Of a DNA stretch of 64,000 nt, positions 33,684 through 42,802 are shown in pieces. The first letter of the stretch is position 1. Each line of letters begins with the position of its first letter. Made by a program: the position numbers and the translations under genes. This DNA is from Afipia sp. GAS231 (GTDB lineage Bacteria; Pseudomonadota; Alphaproteobacteria; Rhizobiales; Xanthobacteraceae). The stretch is from the NCBI RefSeq assembly GCF_900103365.1, contig NZ_LT629703.1, positions 2,170,001 to 2,234,000 of the forward strand. The letters are read 5' to 3'. The notes below the pieces were generated by a model. That model had not been told where the DNA came from. It saw nothing but the letters and a program-made list of their open reading frames with translations, and searched no databases.

Positions 33684-34735
33684 CCTATATTGCCAAGCCA
33701 AAATTCCAGCATCCCGGCCTGCCGAAGAACGATCTCGGCTACACCCACCGGGATTACGAGGGCAAGGTCTCGACGCTGTGCGCCGGCTGCGGCCACGACT
33801 CGATCACCGCCTCGATCATCGAGGCCTGCTACGAACTCTCGATCGAGCCGCATCGGGTGGCAAAAATCTCCGGCATCGGCTGCTCGTCGAAGACGCCGGA
33901 CTATTTCCTCGGCAATTCGCACGGCTTCAACTCGGTGCACGGCCGGATGCCGTCGGTGCTGACCGGCGCCAACCTCGCCAACCGCGACCTGATCTATCTC
34001 GGCGTCTCCGGCGACGGCGACAGTGCCTCGATCGGCTTCGGCCAGTTCGCGCATTCGATCCGCCGCGCCGTCAACATGACCTACATCGTCGAGAACAACG
34101 GTGTCTACGGCCTGACCAAGGGGCAGTTTTCGGCGACCGCCGACCGCGGCTCGAAGTCGAAGAAGGGCGTAATGAACACCGACAACGCCATCGATCTGGT
34201 GGCGATCGCGCTGCAGCTCGGCGCCACCTTCGTGGCGCGTAGCTTCTCCGGCGACAAGACCCAGCTGGTGCCGCTGATCGCGGCGGCCATCCGCCACAAG
34301 GGCGCGTCGTTCATCGACGTCATCAGCCCCTGCATCGCCTTCAACAACCACGCCGGCTCGACCAAGAGCTTTGACTATGTCCGCGAACACAACGACGCGG
34401 TGAACCGCCTCGACGTGCTCACCGGCCGCGACCCCATCACCGTCGATTACGCGCCCGGTTCGGTGCAGGTGGTCGAACAGCATGACGGCACAAGGCTGGC
34501 GCTGCGCAAGATCGACGCCGACTACGATCCGAACGACCGGCTCGCGGCGATGACCTTCCTGCAGAAACACGCGGCCAAGGGCCAGGTGGTCACCGGGCTG
34601 CTGTATGTCGATCCGGACTCGGAAGACATGCACGCCCACCTCGACACCGTCGAGCGGCCGCTCAACACGCTCGATGCCGGTGATCTCTGCCCCGGCACCT
34701 CGGCGCTGGAAAAGATCAACGCCAGCCTGCGTTAA
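33680..34735 (+). CDS. korB: 2-oxoacid:ferredoxin oxidoreductase, beta subunit
   Basis: This 351-residue TPP-binding subunit overlaps korA by 4 bp (ATGA). It has C-A-G-C-G-H near residue 33, G-I-G-C-S-S-K-T, and the TPP/Mg motif G-V-S-G-D-G-D-S-A-S-I-G with E-N-N-G-V-Y-G-L-T-K-G-Q. It lacks the separate ferredoxin domain, which is supplied by the first gene of the operon. A strong GC hairpin follows at 34744. Confidence 0.9.
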   Translation: MTYIAKPKFQHPGLPKNDLGYTHRDYEGKVSTLCAGCGHDSITASIIEACYELSIEPHRVAKISGIGCSSKTPDYFLGNSHGFNSVHGRMPSVLTGANLANRDLIYLGVSGDGDSASIGFGQFAHSIRRAVNMTYIVENNGVYGLTKGQFSATADRGSKSKKGVMNTDNAIDLVAIALQLGATFVARSFSGDKTQLVPLIAAAIRHKGASFIDVISPCIAFNNHAGSTKSFDYVREHNDAVNRLDVLTGRDPITVDYAPGSVQVVEQHDGTRLALRKIDADYDPNDRLAAMTFLQKHAAKGQVVTGLLYVDPDSEDMHAHLDTVERPLNTLDAGDLCPGTSALEKINASLR

Positions 34736-34743
34736 GGCGAATT

Positions 34744-34767
34744 CCGGGGGCGATTGAACGCCCCCGG
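34744..34767 (+). terminator. Strong GC hairpin after the kor operon
   Basis: CCGGGGGCG and CGCCCCCGG form a perfect 9-bp stem around the loop ATTGAA, starting nine bases after the korB stop codon. No T tract follows, so it may stop transcription inefficiently or protect the mRNA end. Confidence 0.6.
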
Positions 34768-34860
34768 CCCCATGCACGACTAATCGGTCAATCCAGCCTG
34801 TCGTCGCGCCGGCCTCCGGCGCGTGACGGTATCGATGTGTCCTGCATGCCCGGTACAGCC

Positions 34861-35490
34861 ATGAAATTCGCTTCGCTCGCGACAATTCTCGTTCTCGCCG
34901 CCTCCATCGCCGCGGCCTCGACGGCCCAGGCCGCAGGCCGCGACGAAGAAGGTATCGACAAGTCAGCCGCCGACGCGTTCGACGGCCGGATGTTCGGCGT
35001 GACGCCTGCCAAAAAGTCCTACGCCTGCTTCGTCCGCAAATACGACAGCGCCCACCTGGCGCAGCATCCGAAGCAGAAGGTTTCGACCATGAAGCTGCTG
35101 ATGACGGCGGAGATCCCGTCCGACGCCAGCACCTTCAACTATTCGTTCCGTCTCGGCGTCAAATACCGCAACAGGTCCACCAATTTCGAGTCGTTCGGCG
35201 ATTGCGGCCACGTCGTTGCCGAGGACACCGGCCAGGAAGTCCGCTTCGGTTGCGGCGTCGATTGCGACGGCGGCGGCCTCGGCGTGGCGCTGGCAAAGGA
35301 CGACAAATCCGCCGTGGTGCAACTCGAGCGGGTTCGCATCTGGCGGCGCAATACGGCTCCGGAAGAGACCGCCGAAGACCTCGGCGCCGGCGCCGACGAC
35401 AAGAAATTCCGGCTCGATCGCACCGAGCTGCGCGATTGCGCCGAACTGGTGACCGATCGCAAAGAGCTCGCTGAGCTCAAGCGCAAGTAG
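34861..35490 (+). CDS. Exported protein of unknown function
   Basis: This 209-residue protein starts at ATG 34861 (an in-frame ATG at 34837 would put eight residues before the signal peptide). Residues 1-26 form a clear signal sequence ending T-A-Q-A-A. The mature protein has six cysteines, four of them within F-G-D-C-G-H and F-G-C-G-V-D-C-D-G-G-G, suggesting disulfides or a metal site. I recognise no family. The gene is 10 bp upstream of a DsrE-family gene with its own export signal, so the pair probably works in the periplasm. Confidence 0.7.
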   Translation: MKFASLATILVLAASIAAASTAQAAGRDEEGIDKSAADAFDGRMFGVTPAKKSYACFVRKYDSAHLAQHPKQKVSTMKLLMTAEIPSDASTFNYSFRLGVKYRNRSTNFESFGDCGHVVAEDTGQEVRFGCGVDCDGGGLGVALAKDDKSAVVQLERVRIWRRNTAPEETAEDLGAGADDKKFRLDRTELRDCAELVTDRKELAELKRK

Positions 35491-35500
35491 GGAGCACAGC

Positions 35501-35950
35501 ATGCACCGGCGCAATATCCTGTGGGGCGCGATATCGGGCCTCAGTGCCGCCTTTGCCGCTTCACGCGCCATCGCCGCGACAGAAAAGCCGGCACCGGCCA
35601 AACTGAAAGTCGTCTATCACCTCAGCGACCTCGACAAGGTCAATTTCGTCCTCGGCAACATCCAGAACCATTTCGACGGCGTCGGCGGCCCCGACAACGT
35701 CACCATCGCGCTGGTCATCCACGGCCAGGCCTTGCGGGCATTCCATTCGGCTTCGGCCAACCCGGATGTTTCGAAGCGGGTCGGCCAGTTCTCCAAAGCC
35801 GGGCTCGAATTCGCCGCCTGCGGCAACACCATGAAATCGCAGAATGTCGGACTAAAGGACCTGCTGCCGGGCTTCGTTACCGCCGAAACAGGCGGCGTGG
35901 TCCGGATCGCCGAGCTGCAATCGCAGGGATATCTCTATCTGCGGCCCTGA
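35501..35950 (+). CDS. Exported DsrE family protein
   Basis: This 149-residue protein starts at ATG 35501 after AGGGAG. The N-terminus has twin arginines (M-H-R-R-N-I-L-W-G) followed by a hydrophobic stretch and A-I-A-A-T-E-K, so Tat export is possible. The rest is the DsrE/DsrF-like fold: Y-H-L-S-D-L-D-K-V-N-F-V-L-G-N-I-Q-N-H, V-I-H-G-Q-A-L-R-A-F, then F-A-A-C-G-N-T-M-K-S-Q with the single conserved Cys near residue 107. Cytoplasmic relatives carry sulfur on that Cys. A periplasmic sulfur-handling role is possible but unproven. Confidence 0.82.
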   Translation: MHRRNILWGAISGLSAAFAASRAIAATEKPAPAKLKVVYHLSDLDKVNFVLGNIQNHFDGVGGPDNVTIALVIHGQALRAFHSASANPDVSKRVGQFSKAGLEFAACGNTMKSQNVGLKDLLPGFVTAETGGVVRIAELQSQGYLYLRP

Positions 35951-36162
35951 TTGCGGGCGCACTGCCGTCACAAAATTGTGCAGGATTGCGGCGACGCTCG
36001 GGGATCGGCTTCCCCGGGGGATCGATCCGGCGCCTATCGCGTTATCACGCCGGATAGAGCCCTTCCAACCGGCGACATGCCCAACCAAATGTTGACTTTC
36101 CCGCGCTGCACCCAAATGCTGCCGGGAACCCGAAAGTCGACCGACCGAACAGAACAGGCATC

Positions 36163-39009
36163 ATGAATCCCGTCAAAGCACTCGAAAATCATGGTCAGGC
36201 CGTCTGGCTGGACTTCCTCGCGCGCGGCTTCGTCGCCAAGGGTGACCTCAAGGCGCTGATCGACAGCGACGGCGTCAAGGGCGTGACCTCGAACCCCGCC
36301 ATCTTCGAAAAGGCGATCGGCAGTTCGGACGAGTATGACGGCCCGATCGGCCTCGCATTGAAGAAGGGGGACCGCCCGGTCGCCGATCTCTTCGAGGCGC
36401 TCGCCATTGAGGACATTCAGCACGCCGCCGACGTGCTGCGCCCGGTCTATGATCAATTGAACGGCGATGACGGTTTCGTCAGCCTCGAAGTCTCGCCGTA
36501 TCTGGCGATGGACACCAAGGGGACCATCGTCGAGGCCAAGCGGCTGTGGAAGGACGTCAAGCGCAGGAATCTGATGGTGAAGGTGCCGGCGACGCCGGAA
36601 GGGCTGCCCGCGATCGAGCACCTGATCGGCGAAGGCATCAGCATCAACATCACGCTGCTGTTCTCGCAAGCGGTCTATCGCGAGGTCGCGGAGGCCTATA
36701 TCGCCGGCCTCGAGAAGTACGTCGCCAAGGGCGGCAATCCCTCCCATGTTGCCAGCGTCGCTTCGTTCTTCGTCAGCCGTATCGACTCGTCCGTCGACAA
36801 GCAGCTCGACGAGAAGATCGCCAAAGCCAACGACCCCGGCGAGAAGGAACGGCTGAGCGCACTCAAGGGCAAGGTCGCGATTGCGAACGCCAAGATGGCT
36901 TATCAGGATTACAAGCGCCTGTTCGCCGGCTCCCGTTGGGAGAAGCTCGCGGCCAAAGGCGCAAAGCCGCAGCGGCTGCTGTGGGCCTCCACCGGCACCA
37001 AGAACAAGGACTACAGCGACGTCCTCTATGTCGAGGAATTGATCGGCCCCAACACCGTCAACACCGTGCCGCCGGCGACGCTCGATGCGTTCCGCGACCA
37101 TGGCAAGGTTAGAGACAGCCTCGAGGAAAATATCGACGACGCCCGCCACGTGCTCGAAGAGCTCGACAAGTCGGGCATCTCGCTCGATGCGATCACGGCC
37201 GAACTGGTCAAGGACGGCGTCAAGCAGTTCGCCGACGCCGCCGACAAGCTTTATGGCGCGGTCGCGCACAAGCGCGCAGCCTCGCTCGGCGGCGGTATCG
37301 ACGCAGCACACTTCGCGCTCGGCGACGGCATCAAGAAGGCGGTCGAGAAGAGCACCGAGGACTGGCGCGCGCACGCCAAAATCCGCAAGCTCTGGCACAA
37401 GGATAAATCGGTCTGGACCGGTGACGACGAGAACAAATGGCTGGGCTGGCTGAACAGCCCGGCCGCCGCAGACGTGGCCGACTACGAGGACTTTTCCCGA
37501 CGCGTGAAAGGACAGAATTTCACGGATGCTGTGGTGCTCGGCATGGGCGGATCGAGCCTCGGTCCCGAAGTGCTGGCGGAAACGTTTCCGAGGAAATCAG
37601 GTTTCCCGAAACTGCACGTGCTCGACTCCACCGATCCTGCGCAGGTGCGGGCGATGGAAGCCTCCGTCGATCTCGCCCACACGCTGTTCATCGTCTCCAG
37701 CAAGTCCGGCGGCACCACCGAGCCGAACGTGATGAAGGATTATTTCTTCGATCGCATCGCCAAGACCATCGGCAAAGAGAAGGCCGGGCATCGCTTTATC
37801 GCCGTCACCGATCCCGGCTCGTCGCTGGAGAAGGTCGCCACCAAGCAGGGATTCGCGCGCATCTTCCATGGCGACCCCAGCATCGGTGGGCGCTATTCCG
37901 TGTTGTCGCCGTTTGGCCTCGTGCCGGCCGCGACTGCCGGCATCGACGTCAAGAGGCTGATCGCGCATACGCTCGCCATGGTCCGCTCCTGCGGGGCTGA
38001 CGTGCCGCCGCAGGAAAACCCCGGCGTACAGCTCGGGCTGGCGCTCGGCCTTGCCGGCCTCGAAGGCCGCGACAAGGTGACGATCTCGTCGTCGAGCAAG
38101 ATCGCCGATTTCGGCGCCTGGGCCGAGCAGTTGATTGCGGAATCCACCGGCAAGGATGGCAAGGGCCTGATCCCGATCGACGGCGAAGCGCTCGGCACGC
38201 CCGAGACCTACGGCAACGACCGCTTCTTCATCGACATTCGCGTCGCAGGCGATGACGATGCCTCGCATGACGGCCGGCTCGCTGCGCTGGAAACCGCCGG
38301 GCATCCCGTGGTCCGCATCGTCTTGAAGTCGATCGACCATCTCGGCCAGGAGTTCTTCCGCTTCGAAATGGCGACCGCGGTTGCAGGCGCCGTGCTCGGC
38401 ATCAACCCGTTCAACCAGCCCGACGTCGAAGCCGCCAAGATCAAGACCCGCGAACTGACAAGCGCATTTGAAAAGACCGGCAAGCTGCCCGCCGAGACGC
38501 CGGTGGTAAGCACGGCGGAAGCCGATCTCTATACCGATGACGCCAATGTCGAAGCACTGCGCAAGGCCGGCGCCAATGGCAGCCTTGGCTCCTGGATCAA
38601 GGCTCACCTGTCGCGCTCCGGCAGCGGCGACTATGTCGCATTGCTGGCCTATATCGCGCGCAACCCCGGCTCGATCGGCAGCTTGCAGAAGATGCGGCTT
38701 GCGGTGCGCGACGAGCGCCACGTCGCAACCTGCGCCGAATTCGGCCCGCGCTTCCTGCATTCGACCGGCCAGGCCTACAAGGGCGGTCCCGACAGCGGCG
38801 TGTTCCTGCAGATCACGGCCGATGACGCCAGGGATTTGAAGGTACCCGGCCAGAAGGCGAGCTTCGGCATCATCAAGGCGGCGCAAGCGCGCGGCGATTT
38901 CGACGTGCTCACCGAGCGCGGCCGGCGCGCGCTGCGCGTCCATCTCAAGGGCGAGATCGGGCCGGCGCTGGCGGCACTGGACGCCGCGATCACCGAAGCT
39001 CTCAATTAG
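36163..39009 (+). CDS. Bifunctional transaldolase / phosphoglucose isomerase
   Basis: This 948-residue fusion has transaldolase in about residues 1-365 and glucose-6-phosphate isomerase in about 400-945. The transaldolase part shows G-V-T-S-N-P-A-I-F-E-K, the Schiff-base Lys in L-M-V-K-V-P-A-T, and S-I-N-I-T-L-L-F-S. The isomerase part shows L-G-M-G-G-S-S-L-G-P-E-V, S-S-K-S-G-G-T-T-E-P and F-G-P-R-F-L-H-S-T-G-Q. Fusing these enzymes links the non-oxidative pentose phosphate branch to glucose-6-phosphate regeneration. It is the first gene of a six-gene operon with gaps of at most 12 bp. Confidence 0.95.
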   Translation: MNPVKALENHGQAVWLDFLARGFVAKGDLKALIDSDGVKGVTSNPAIFEKAIGSSDEYDGPIGLALKKGDRPVADLFEALAIEDIQHAADVLRPVYDQLNGDDGFVSLEVSPYLAMDTKGTIVEAKRLWKDVKRRNLMVKVPATPEGLPAIEHLIGEGISINITLLFSQAVYREVAEAYIAGLEKYVAKGGNPSHVASVASFFVSRIDSSVDKQLDEKIAKANDPGEKERLSALKGKVAIANAKMAYQDYKRLFAGSRWEKLAAKGAKPQRLLWASTGTKNKDYSDVLYVEELIGPNTVNTVPPATLDAFRDHGKVRDSLEENIDDARHVLEELDKSGISLDAITAELVKDGVKQFADAADKLYGAVAHKRAASLGGGIDAAHFALGDGIKKAVEKSTEDWRAHAKIRKLWHKDKSVWTGDDENKWLGWLNSPAAADVADYEDFSRRVKGQNFTDAVVLGMGGSSLGPEVLAETFPRKSGFPKLHVLDSTDPAQVRAMEASVDLAHTLFIVSSKSGGTTEPNVMKDYFFDRIAKTIGKEKAGHRFIAVTDPGSSLEKVATKQGFARIFHGDPSIGGRYSVLSPFGLVPAATAGIDVKRLIAHTLAMVRSCGADVPPQENPGVQLGLALGLAGLEGRDKVTISSSSKIADFGAWAEQLIAESTGKDGKGLIPIDGEALGTPETYGNDRFFIDIRVAGDDDASHDGRLAALETAGHPVVRIVLKSIDHLGQEFFRFEMATAVAGAVLGINPFNQPDVEAAKIKTRELTSAFEKTGKLPAETPVVSTAEADLYTDDANVEALRKAGANGSLGSWIKAHLSRSGSGDYVALLAYIARNPGSIGSLQKMRLAVRDERHVATCAEFGPRFLHSTGQAYKGGPDSGVFLQITADDARDLKVPGQKASFGIIKAAQARGDFDVLTERGRRALRVHLKGEIGPALAALDAAITEALN

Positions 39010-39021
39010 GAAAGCACGCGA

Positions 39022-40017
39022 ATGCAACTCGGCATGATCGGCCTCGGCCGGATGGGCGGCAACATCGTCCGCCGGCTGATGAAGAACGGCCACACCGCCG
39101 TGGTCTACGACAAGGACGCCAAGGCGGTCGCCGGCCTCGCCGCCGAGGGCGCCAGCGGAGCCTCCTCGCTGGAAGATTTCGTCGCCAAGCTCGACAAGCC
39201 GCGCACTGCCTGGGTGATGCTGCCGGCCGGCAAGATCACCGAGGCGACGATCGAAGCGCTGGCAAAATTGATGCAGCCCGGCGACGTCATCATCGACGGC
39301 GGCAACACGTTCTGGCAGGACGACGTCCGCCGCGGCAAGACGCTGAAGGAAAAAGGCCTCTATTACCTCGACGTCGGCACCAGCGGCGGCGTCTGGGGCA
39401 TCGAGCGCGGCTATTGCATGATGATCGGCGGCGACAAGCCCGTCGTCGACCGGCTCGATCCGATCTTCAAGACGCTGGCGCCGGGGATCGGCGACATTCC
39501 GCTCACCCCCGGCCGCGACAAGCGCGATCCACGCATCGAACAGGGCTACATTCATGCCGGCCCGGTCGGCGCCGGACACTTCGTCAAGATGATCCACAAC
39601 GGCATCGAATACGGCCTGATGCAGGCCTATGCCGAAGGCTTCGACATTCTGAAGAACGCCAATATCGAGGCGCTGCCGCCGGAGCATCGCTTCGATCTGG
39701 ATATTGCCGACATCGCCGAAGTGTGGCGGCGCGGCAGCGTGATCCCGTCCTGGCTGCTCGACCTGACGTCATCCGCGCTCGCCGAAAACCAGACGCTGGA
39801 TAATTACTCCGGCTTCGTGGAAGATTCCGGCGAAGGCCGCTGGACCGTCAATGCCGCGATCGACGAAGCCGTCCCGGCCGAAGTGCTGACGGCCGCGCTC
39901 TACGCGCGCTTCCGTTCGCGCAAGGATCACACCTTTGCGGAAAAGATCCTCTCGGCGATGCGCGCAGGCTTCGGCGGCCACAAGGAGCCGCCGAAGAAAC
40001 CCGGCTCGAAGGCGTGA
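39022..40017 (+). CDS. gnd: 6-phosphogluconate dehydrogenase, decarboxylating (short type)
   Basis: This 331-residue enzyme is the short GntZ/YqeC-like form. The Rossmann start is [15 protein letters not shown], then [15 protein letters not shown], and the catalytic Lys lies in [14 protein letters not shown]. It converts 6-phosphogluconate to ribulose-5-phosphate and CO2 with NAD(P)+; short forms often prefer NAD+. It lies 12 bp after the transaldolase/isomerase gene. Confidence 0.94.
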   Translation: MQLGMIGLGRMGGNIVRRLMKNGHTAVVYDKDAKAVAGLAAEGASGASSLEDFVAKLDKPRTAWVMLPAGKITEATIEALAKLMQPGDVIIDGGNTFWQDDVRRGKTLKEKGLYYLDVGTSGGVWGIERGYCMMIGGDKPVVDRLDPIFKTLAPGIGDIPLTPGRDKRDPRIEQGYIHAGPVGAGHFVKMIHNGIEYGLMQAYAEGFDILKNANIEALPPEHRFDLDIADIAEVWRRGSVIPSWLLDLTSSALAENQTLDNYSGFVEDSGEGRWTVNAAIDEAVPAEVLTAALYARFRSRKDHTFAEKILSAMRAGFGGHKEPPKKPGSKA

Positions 40018-40020
40018 TGC

Positions 40021-41532
40021 ATGGCGGTCGGTAAGGCGGCACAGACAAAACCCGATCCCTGCTCGTTCGTGATCTTCGGCGTCACCGGAGATCTCGCGCA
40101 CCGGCTGGTGATTCCTGCCCTCTACAATCTCGCGGCCAACAATCTGCTGCCGGAAAAATTCTGCGTGGTCGGCATCGCCCGCAAGGGCATGTCGAACGAC
40201 GAGTTGCGCGACGGCCTGATGGAAGGCCTGCACAAATACGCCACCCGGGCGGTGGATGATGCCATCGCCCAGCGCCTGCTCGGATGCTTGACCTGCATCG
40301 AGGCCGATCCGACAGACCCGGCCTCGTTCGATACGATGAGCAAGCAGCTCGACGAGCTCGAATGTGCGCAGAACACCGGCGGCAACCGGCTGTTCTATCT
40401 GGCGACACCGCCGAATGCGTTCCTGCCAATCAGCCGCGAGCTCGGCCGCACCGGCTTGCTGGCCGAAAACGGCTCCTGGCGGCGGCTGGTGATCGAAAAG
40501 CCGTTCGGCACCGACCTTGCCTCGGCAAAGGCGCTCAACAGCGAACTGCTGAAGCTGGTCGAAGAACACCAGATCTACCGGATCGACCATTATCTCGGCA
40601 AGGAAACCGTCCAGAACATCCTGGTGCTGCGCTTTGCCAACGGCATGTTCGAGCCGATCTGGAACCGCAACCACATCGACCATATCCAGATCACGGTCGA
40701 CGAGAAGCTCGGCGTCGGCCATCGCGGCAGCTTCTACGACGCGACCGGGGCGTTGCGCGACATGGTGCCGAACCATCTGTTCCAGTTGCTGTCGCTGGTC
40801 GCGATGGAGCCGCCTGCCAAGTTCGATGCCCATGCGGTGCGTTCGGAGAAGGCCGAGGTGCTGGCGGCGATCCAGACCCAGAGCCAGGAAGAGGCGCTGC
40901 GCAACTCGGTGCGCGGGCAGTATCGCGCCGGCAGGGTCGGCGACACCGAAATCGACGACTACCGCAAGACCCCTGATGTTGCCTCCGGCAGCACCACGGA
41001 GACTTATGCAGCGCTGAAGCTGACCATCGACAACTGGCGCTGGGCCGGCGTGCCCTTCTATCTCCGCACCGGCAAGGCGCTCGGCGTCAAGCGCACCGAA
41101 ATCGCCATCAAGTTCAAGCAGGCGCCGTTCGCGATGTTCCGCGATACGCCGGTCGACCGGTTGTCGCAGAATTACCTGATCATTTCGACCGAGCCGACCG
41201 AAGGCATCGCGCTGCAGTTCAACACCAAGGTGCCGGGGCCGAACATCAATATCGACGGCGTCGAGATGAAGTTCCGCTACAAGGATTACTTCAAGACCGA
41301 GCCGTCGACCGGCTACGAGACGCTGATCTACGACTGCATGATCGGCGACAACATCCTGTTTCAGCGCGCCGACAGCGTCGAAGCCGGCTGGCAGGCGGTG
41401 CAGCCGTTCCTCGACGCCTGGAAGAAGGCCGGCGCCAAGGGATTGAAGATTTACGATCCCGGCAGCGAAGGCCCCGAGGAAGCCAACGAACTGGTGGAAC
41501 GCGATGGCCGCAGCTGGCGGCTGCTCAGTTAA
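40021..41532 (+). CDS. zwf: Glucose-6-phosphate dehydrogenase
   Basis: This 503-residue enzyme oxidises glucose-6-phosphate to 6-phosphogluconolactone, making NADPH. The nucleotide site is F-G-V-T-G-D-L-A-H-R near residue 19 (the family usually has G-A-S/T-G-D-L). The substrate/catalytic block R-I-D-H-Y-L-G-K-E-T-V-Q-N is near residue 180, and F-Y-L-R-T-G-K-A-L is near 345. It starts three bases after gnd. Confidence 0.96.
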   Translation: MAVGKAAQTKPDPCSFVIFGVTGDLAHRLVIPALYNLAANNLLPEKFCVVGIARKGMSNDELRDGLMEGLHKYATRAVDDAIAQRLLGCLTCIEADPTDPASFDTMSKQLDELECAQNTGGNRLFYLATPPNAFLPISRELGRTGLLAENGSWRRLVIEKPFGTDLASAKALNSELLKLVEEHQIYRIDHYLGKETVQNILVLRFANGMFEPIWNRNHIDHIQITVDEKLGVGHRGSFYDATGALRDMVPNHLFQLLSLVAMEPPAKFDAHAVRSEKAEVLAAIQTQSQEEALRNSVRGQYRAGRVGDTEIDDYRKTPDVASGSTTETYAALKLTIDNWRWAGVPFYLRTGKALGVKRTEIAIKFKQAPFAMFRDTPVDRLSQNYLIISTEPTEGIALQFNTKVPGPNINIDGVEMKFRYKDYFKTEPSTGYETLIYDCMIGDNILFQRADSVEAGWQAVQPFLDAWKKAGAKGLKIYDPGSEGPEEANELVERDGRSWRLLS

Positions 41533-41535
41533 CCG

Positions 41536-42288
41536 ATGGCCGGGAACGACAACCGACGCGTCATTGCAGTTGCCGATCCGGCAGCGCTGGCCACCGCCGC
41601 CGCCGAACGCGTGCTGGCCCGGATTGCCACCAACAGCGGCCGCGTGGCGATTTGCCTGACCGGGGGATCGAGCCCGAAGCAGCTCTATCAATTGCTCGCC
41701 ACCGATCTCTATCGAAGCCGCATCCCATGGGACCGCGTGCACTGGTTCATCGGCGACGAACGGTTCGTGCCGGCGGGCGATCCGCTCAACAACATGACCA
41801 TGGCGTGCACGGCTTTTCTGGACCGGTGCGCGCCGGCATCGAACGTCCATGCGATCCCGACCTCAACCGCCGACCCGGCCGATCCCGACCGCAGCGCTGC
41901 GCTTTACGAGGCGGAGCTGAAATCGTTCTATGGCGCGGATGCGCTCGATCACGCGCACCCCTTGTTCGATCTCGTACTGATGGGCGTCGGCCCCGACGGC
42001 CACACCGCATCGCTGTTTCCCGGATATCCCGCGGTTGAGGAGACGACACGCTGGGTCGTCGGCGTGCCCCGCGCCAATGTCGAGCCGTTCGTTCCCCGGG
42101 TCAGTCTCACTTTGCCCACGCTCGCCTCCTGCCACGAAATGCTGTTCGAGGTCGCGGGCGCCGACAAGCGCGCGATCTTGACGCGCGTGCTCGCAGGCGA
42201 GAACTTGCCGGCCGGCCGCGCCAGCTCGATCGGCGAAACGGTCTGGCTGGTCGATCAGGCGGCGCTTCCGGAGGATTTTCGTGGGTAG
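41536..42288 (+). CDS. pgl: 6-phosphogluconolactonase
   Basis: This 250-residue enzyme is of the NagB-like family. It shows C-L-T-G-G-S-S-P-K-Q-L-Y, V-H-W-F-I-G-D-E-R-F-V-P, and L-M-G-V-G-P-D-G-H-T-A-S-L-F-P, which identify this lactonase rather than glucosamine-phosphate deaminase. It hydrolyses the lactone made by Zwf. Its stop lies inside the start region of gntK (8-bp overlap). Confidence 0.95.
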   Translation: MAGNDNRRVIAVADPAALATAAAERVLARIATNSGRVAICLTGGSSPKQLYQLLATDLYRSRIPWDRVHWFIGDERFVPAGDPLNNMTMACTAFLDRCAPASNVHAIPTSTADPADPDRSAALYEAELKSFYGADALDHAHPLFDLVLMGVGPDGHTASLFPGYPAVEETTRWVVGVPRANVEPFVPRVSLTLPTLASCHEMLFEVAGADKRAILTRVLAGENLPAGRASSIGETVWLVDQAALPEDFRG

Positions 42289-42802
42289 TGAGACCCCCTG
42301 CGCGCTGGTGGTGATGGGCGTCTCCGGCTCGGGCAAGAGCACGATTGCCGAACAGCTCGCCGCCCGCCTGGGCTGGCGCTATGTCGACGGCGACCTGTTT
42401 CATCCGCTGGCCAATGTCGCCAAGATGAGCGCGGGCCATCCGCTCACCGACGAGGACCGCTGGCCGTGGCTGCGCGCGATATCAGCCGAAATCGACCGCC
42501 TCGCGGCGGCAGGCATCCGCGCCGTCGTCGCCTGCTCGGCGCTGAAGCGCGCCTATCGCGACATTCTCGTCCACGGCCGCGACGACGTCCGCATCGTCTT
42601 CCTCGACGGCACTCAGGACCTGATCGCGAAACGGCTCGCCGCGCGCAAGGGGCATTTCATGCCGCCGGGGCTGCTCGACAGCCAGTTCAAGACGCTCGAG
42701 CCGCCGCAACCGGGCGAACGGCCGGTCACGGTTTCGATCGACGCATCGGTCGATGGAATCGTCGACGACATTGTCCGCCAACTGGAACTGGTTGCCCCAT
42801 GA
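42281..42802 (+). CDS. gntK: Gluconokinase
   Basis: This 173-residue kinase starts at GTG 42281, with GGAGG six bases upstream and the pgl stop just after it. The P-loop is G-V-S-G-S-G-K-S-T near residue 13, followed by D-G-D-L-F-H-P and V-A-C-S-A-L-K-R-A-Y-R. M-P-x-x-L-L-D-S-Q-F is typical of the GntK family. It phosphorylates gluconate to 6-phosphogluconate. Gluconate made by periplasmic PQQ-linked oxidation could feed in here. Confidence 0.94.
   Translation: MGSETPCALVVMGVSGSGKSTIAEQLAARLGWRYVDGDLFHPLANVAKMSAGHPLTDEDRWPWLRAISAEIDRLAAAGIRAVVACSALKRAYRDILVHGRDDVRIVFLDGTQDLIAKRLAARKGHFMPPGLLDSQFKTLEPPQPGERPVTVSIDASVDGIVDDIVRQLELVAP

Noticed and set aside
37597..41850. Very long open frames antisense to the pentose phosphate operon
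   Set aside because: They arise from strong G/C bias at third positions of the real genes on the other strand. They have low-complexity Arg/His/Asp/Ala-rich translations and no family resemblance.
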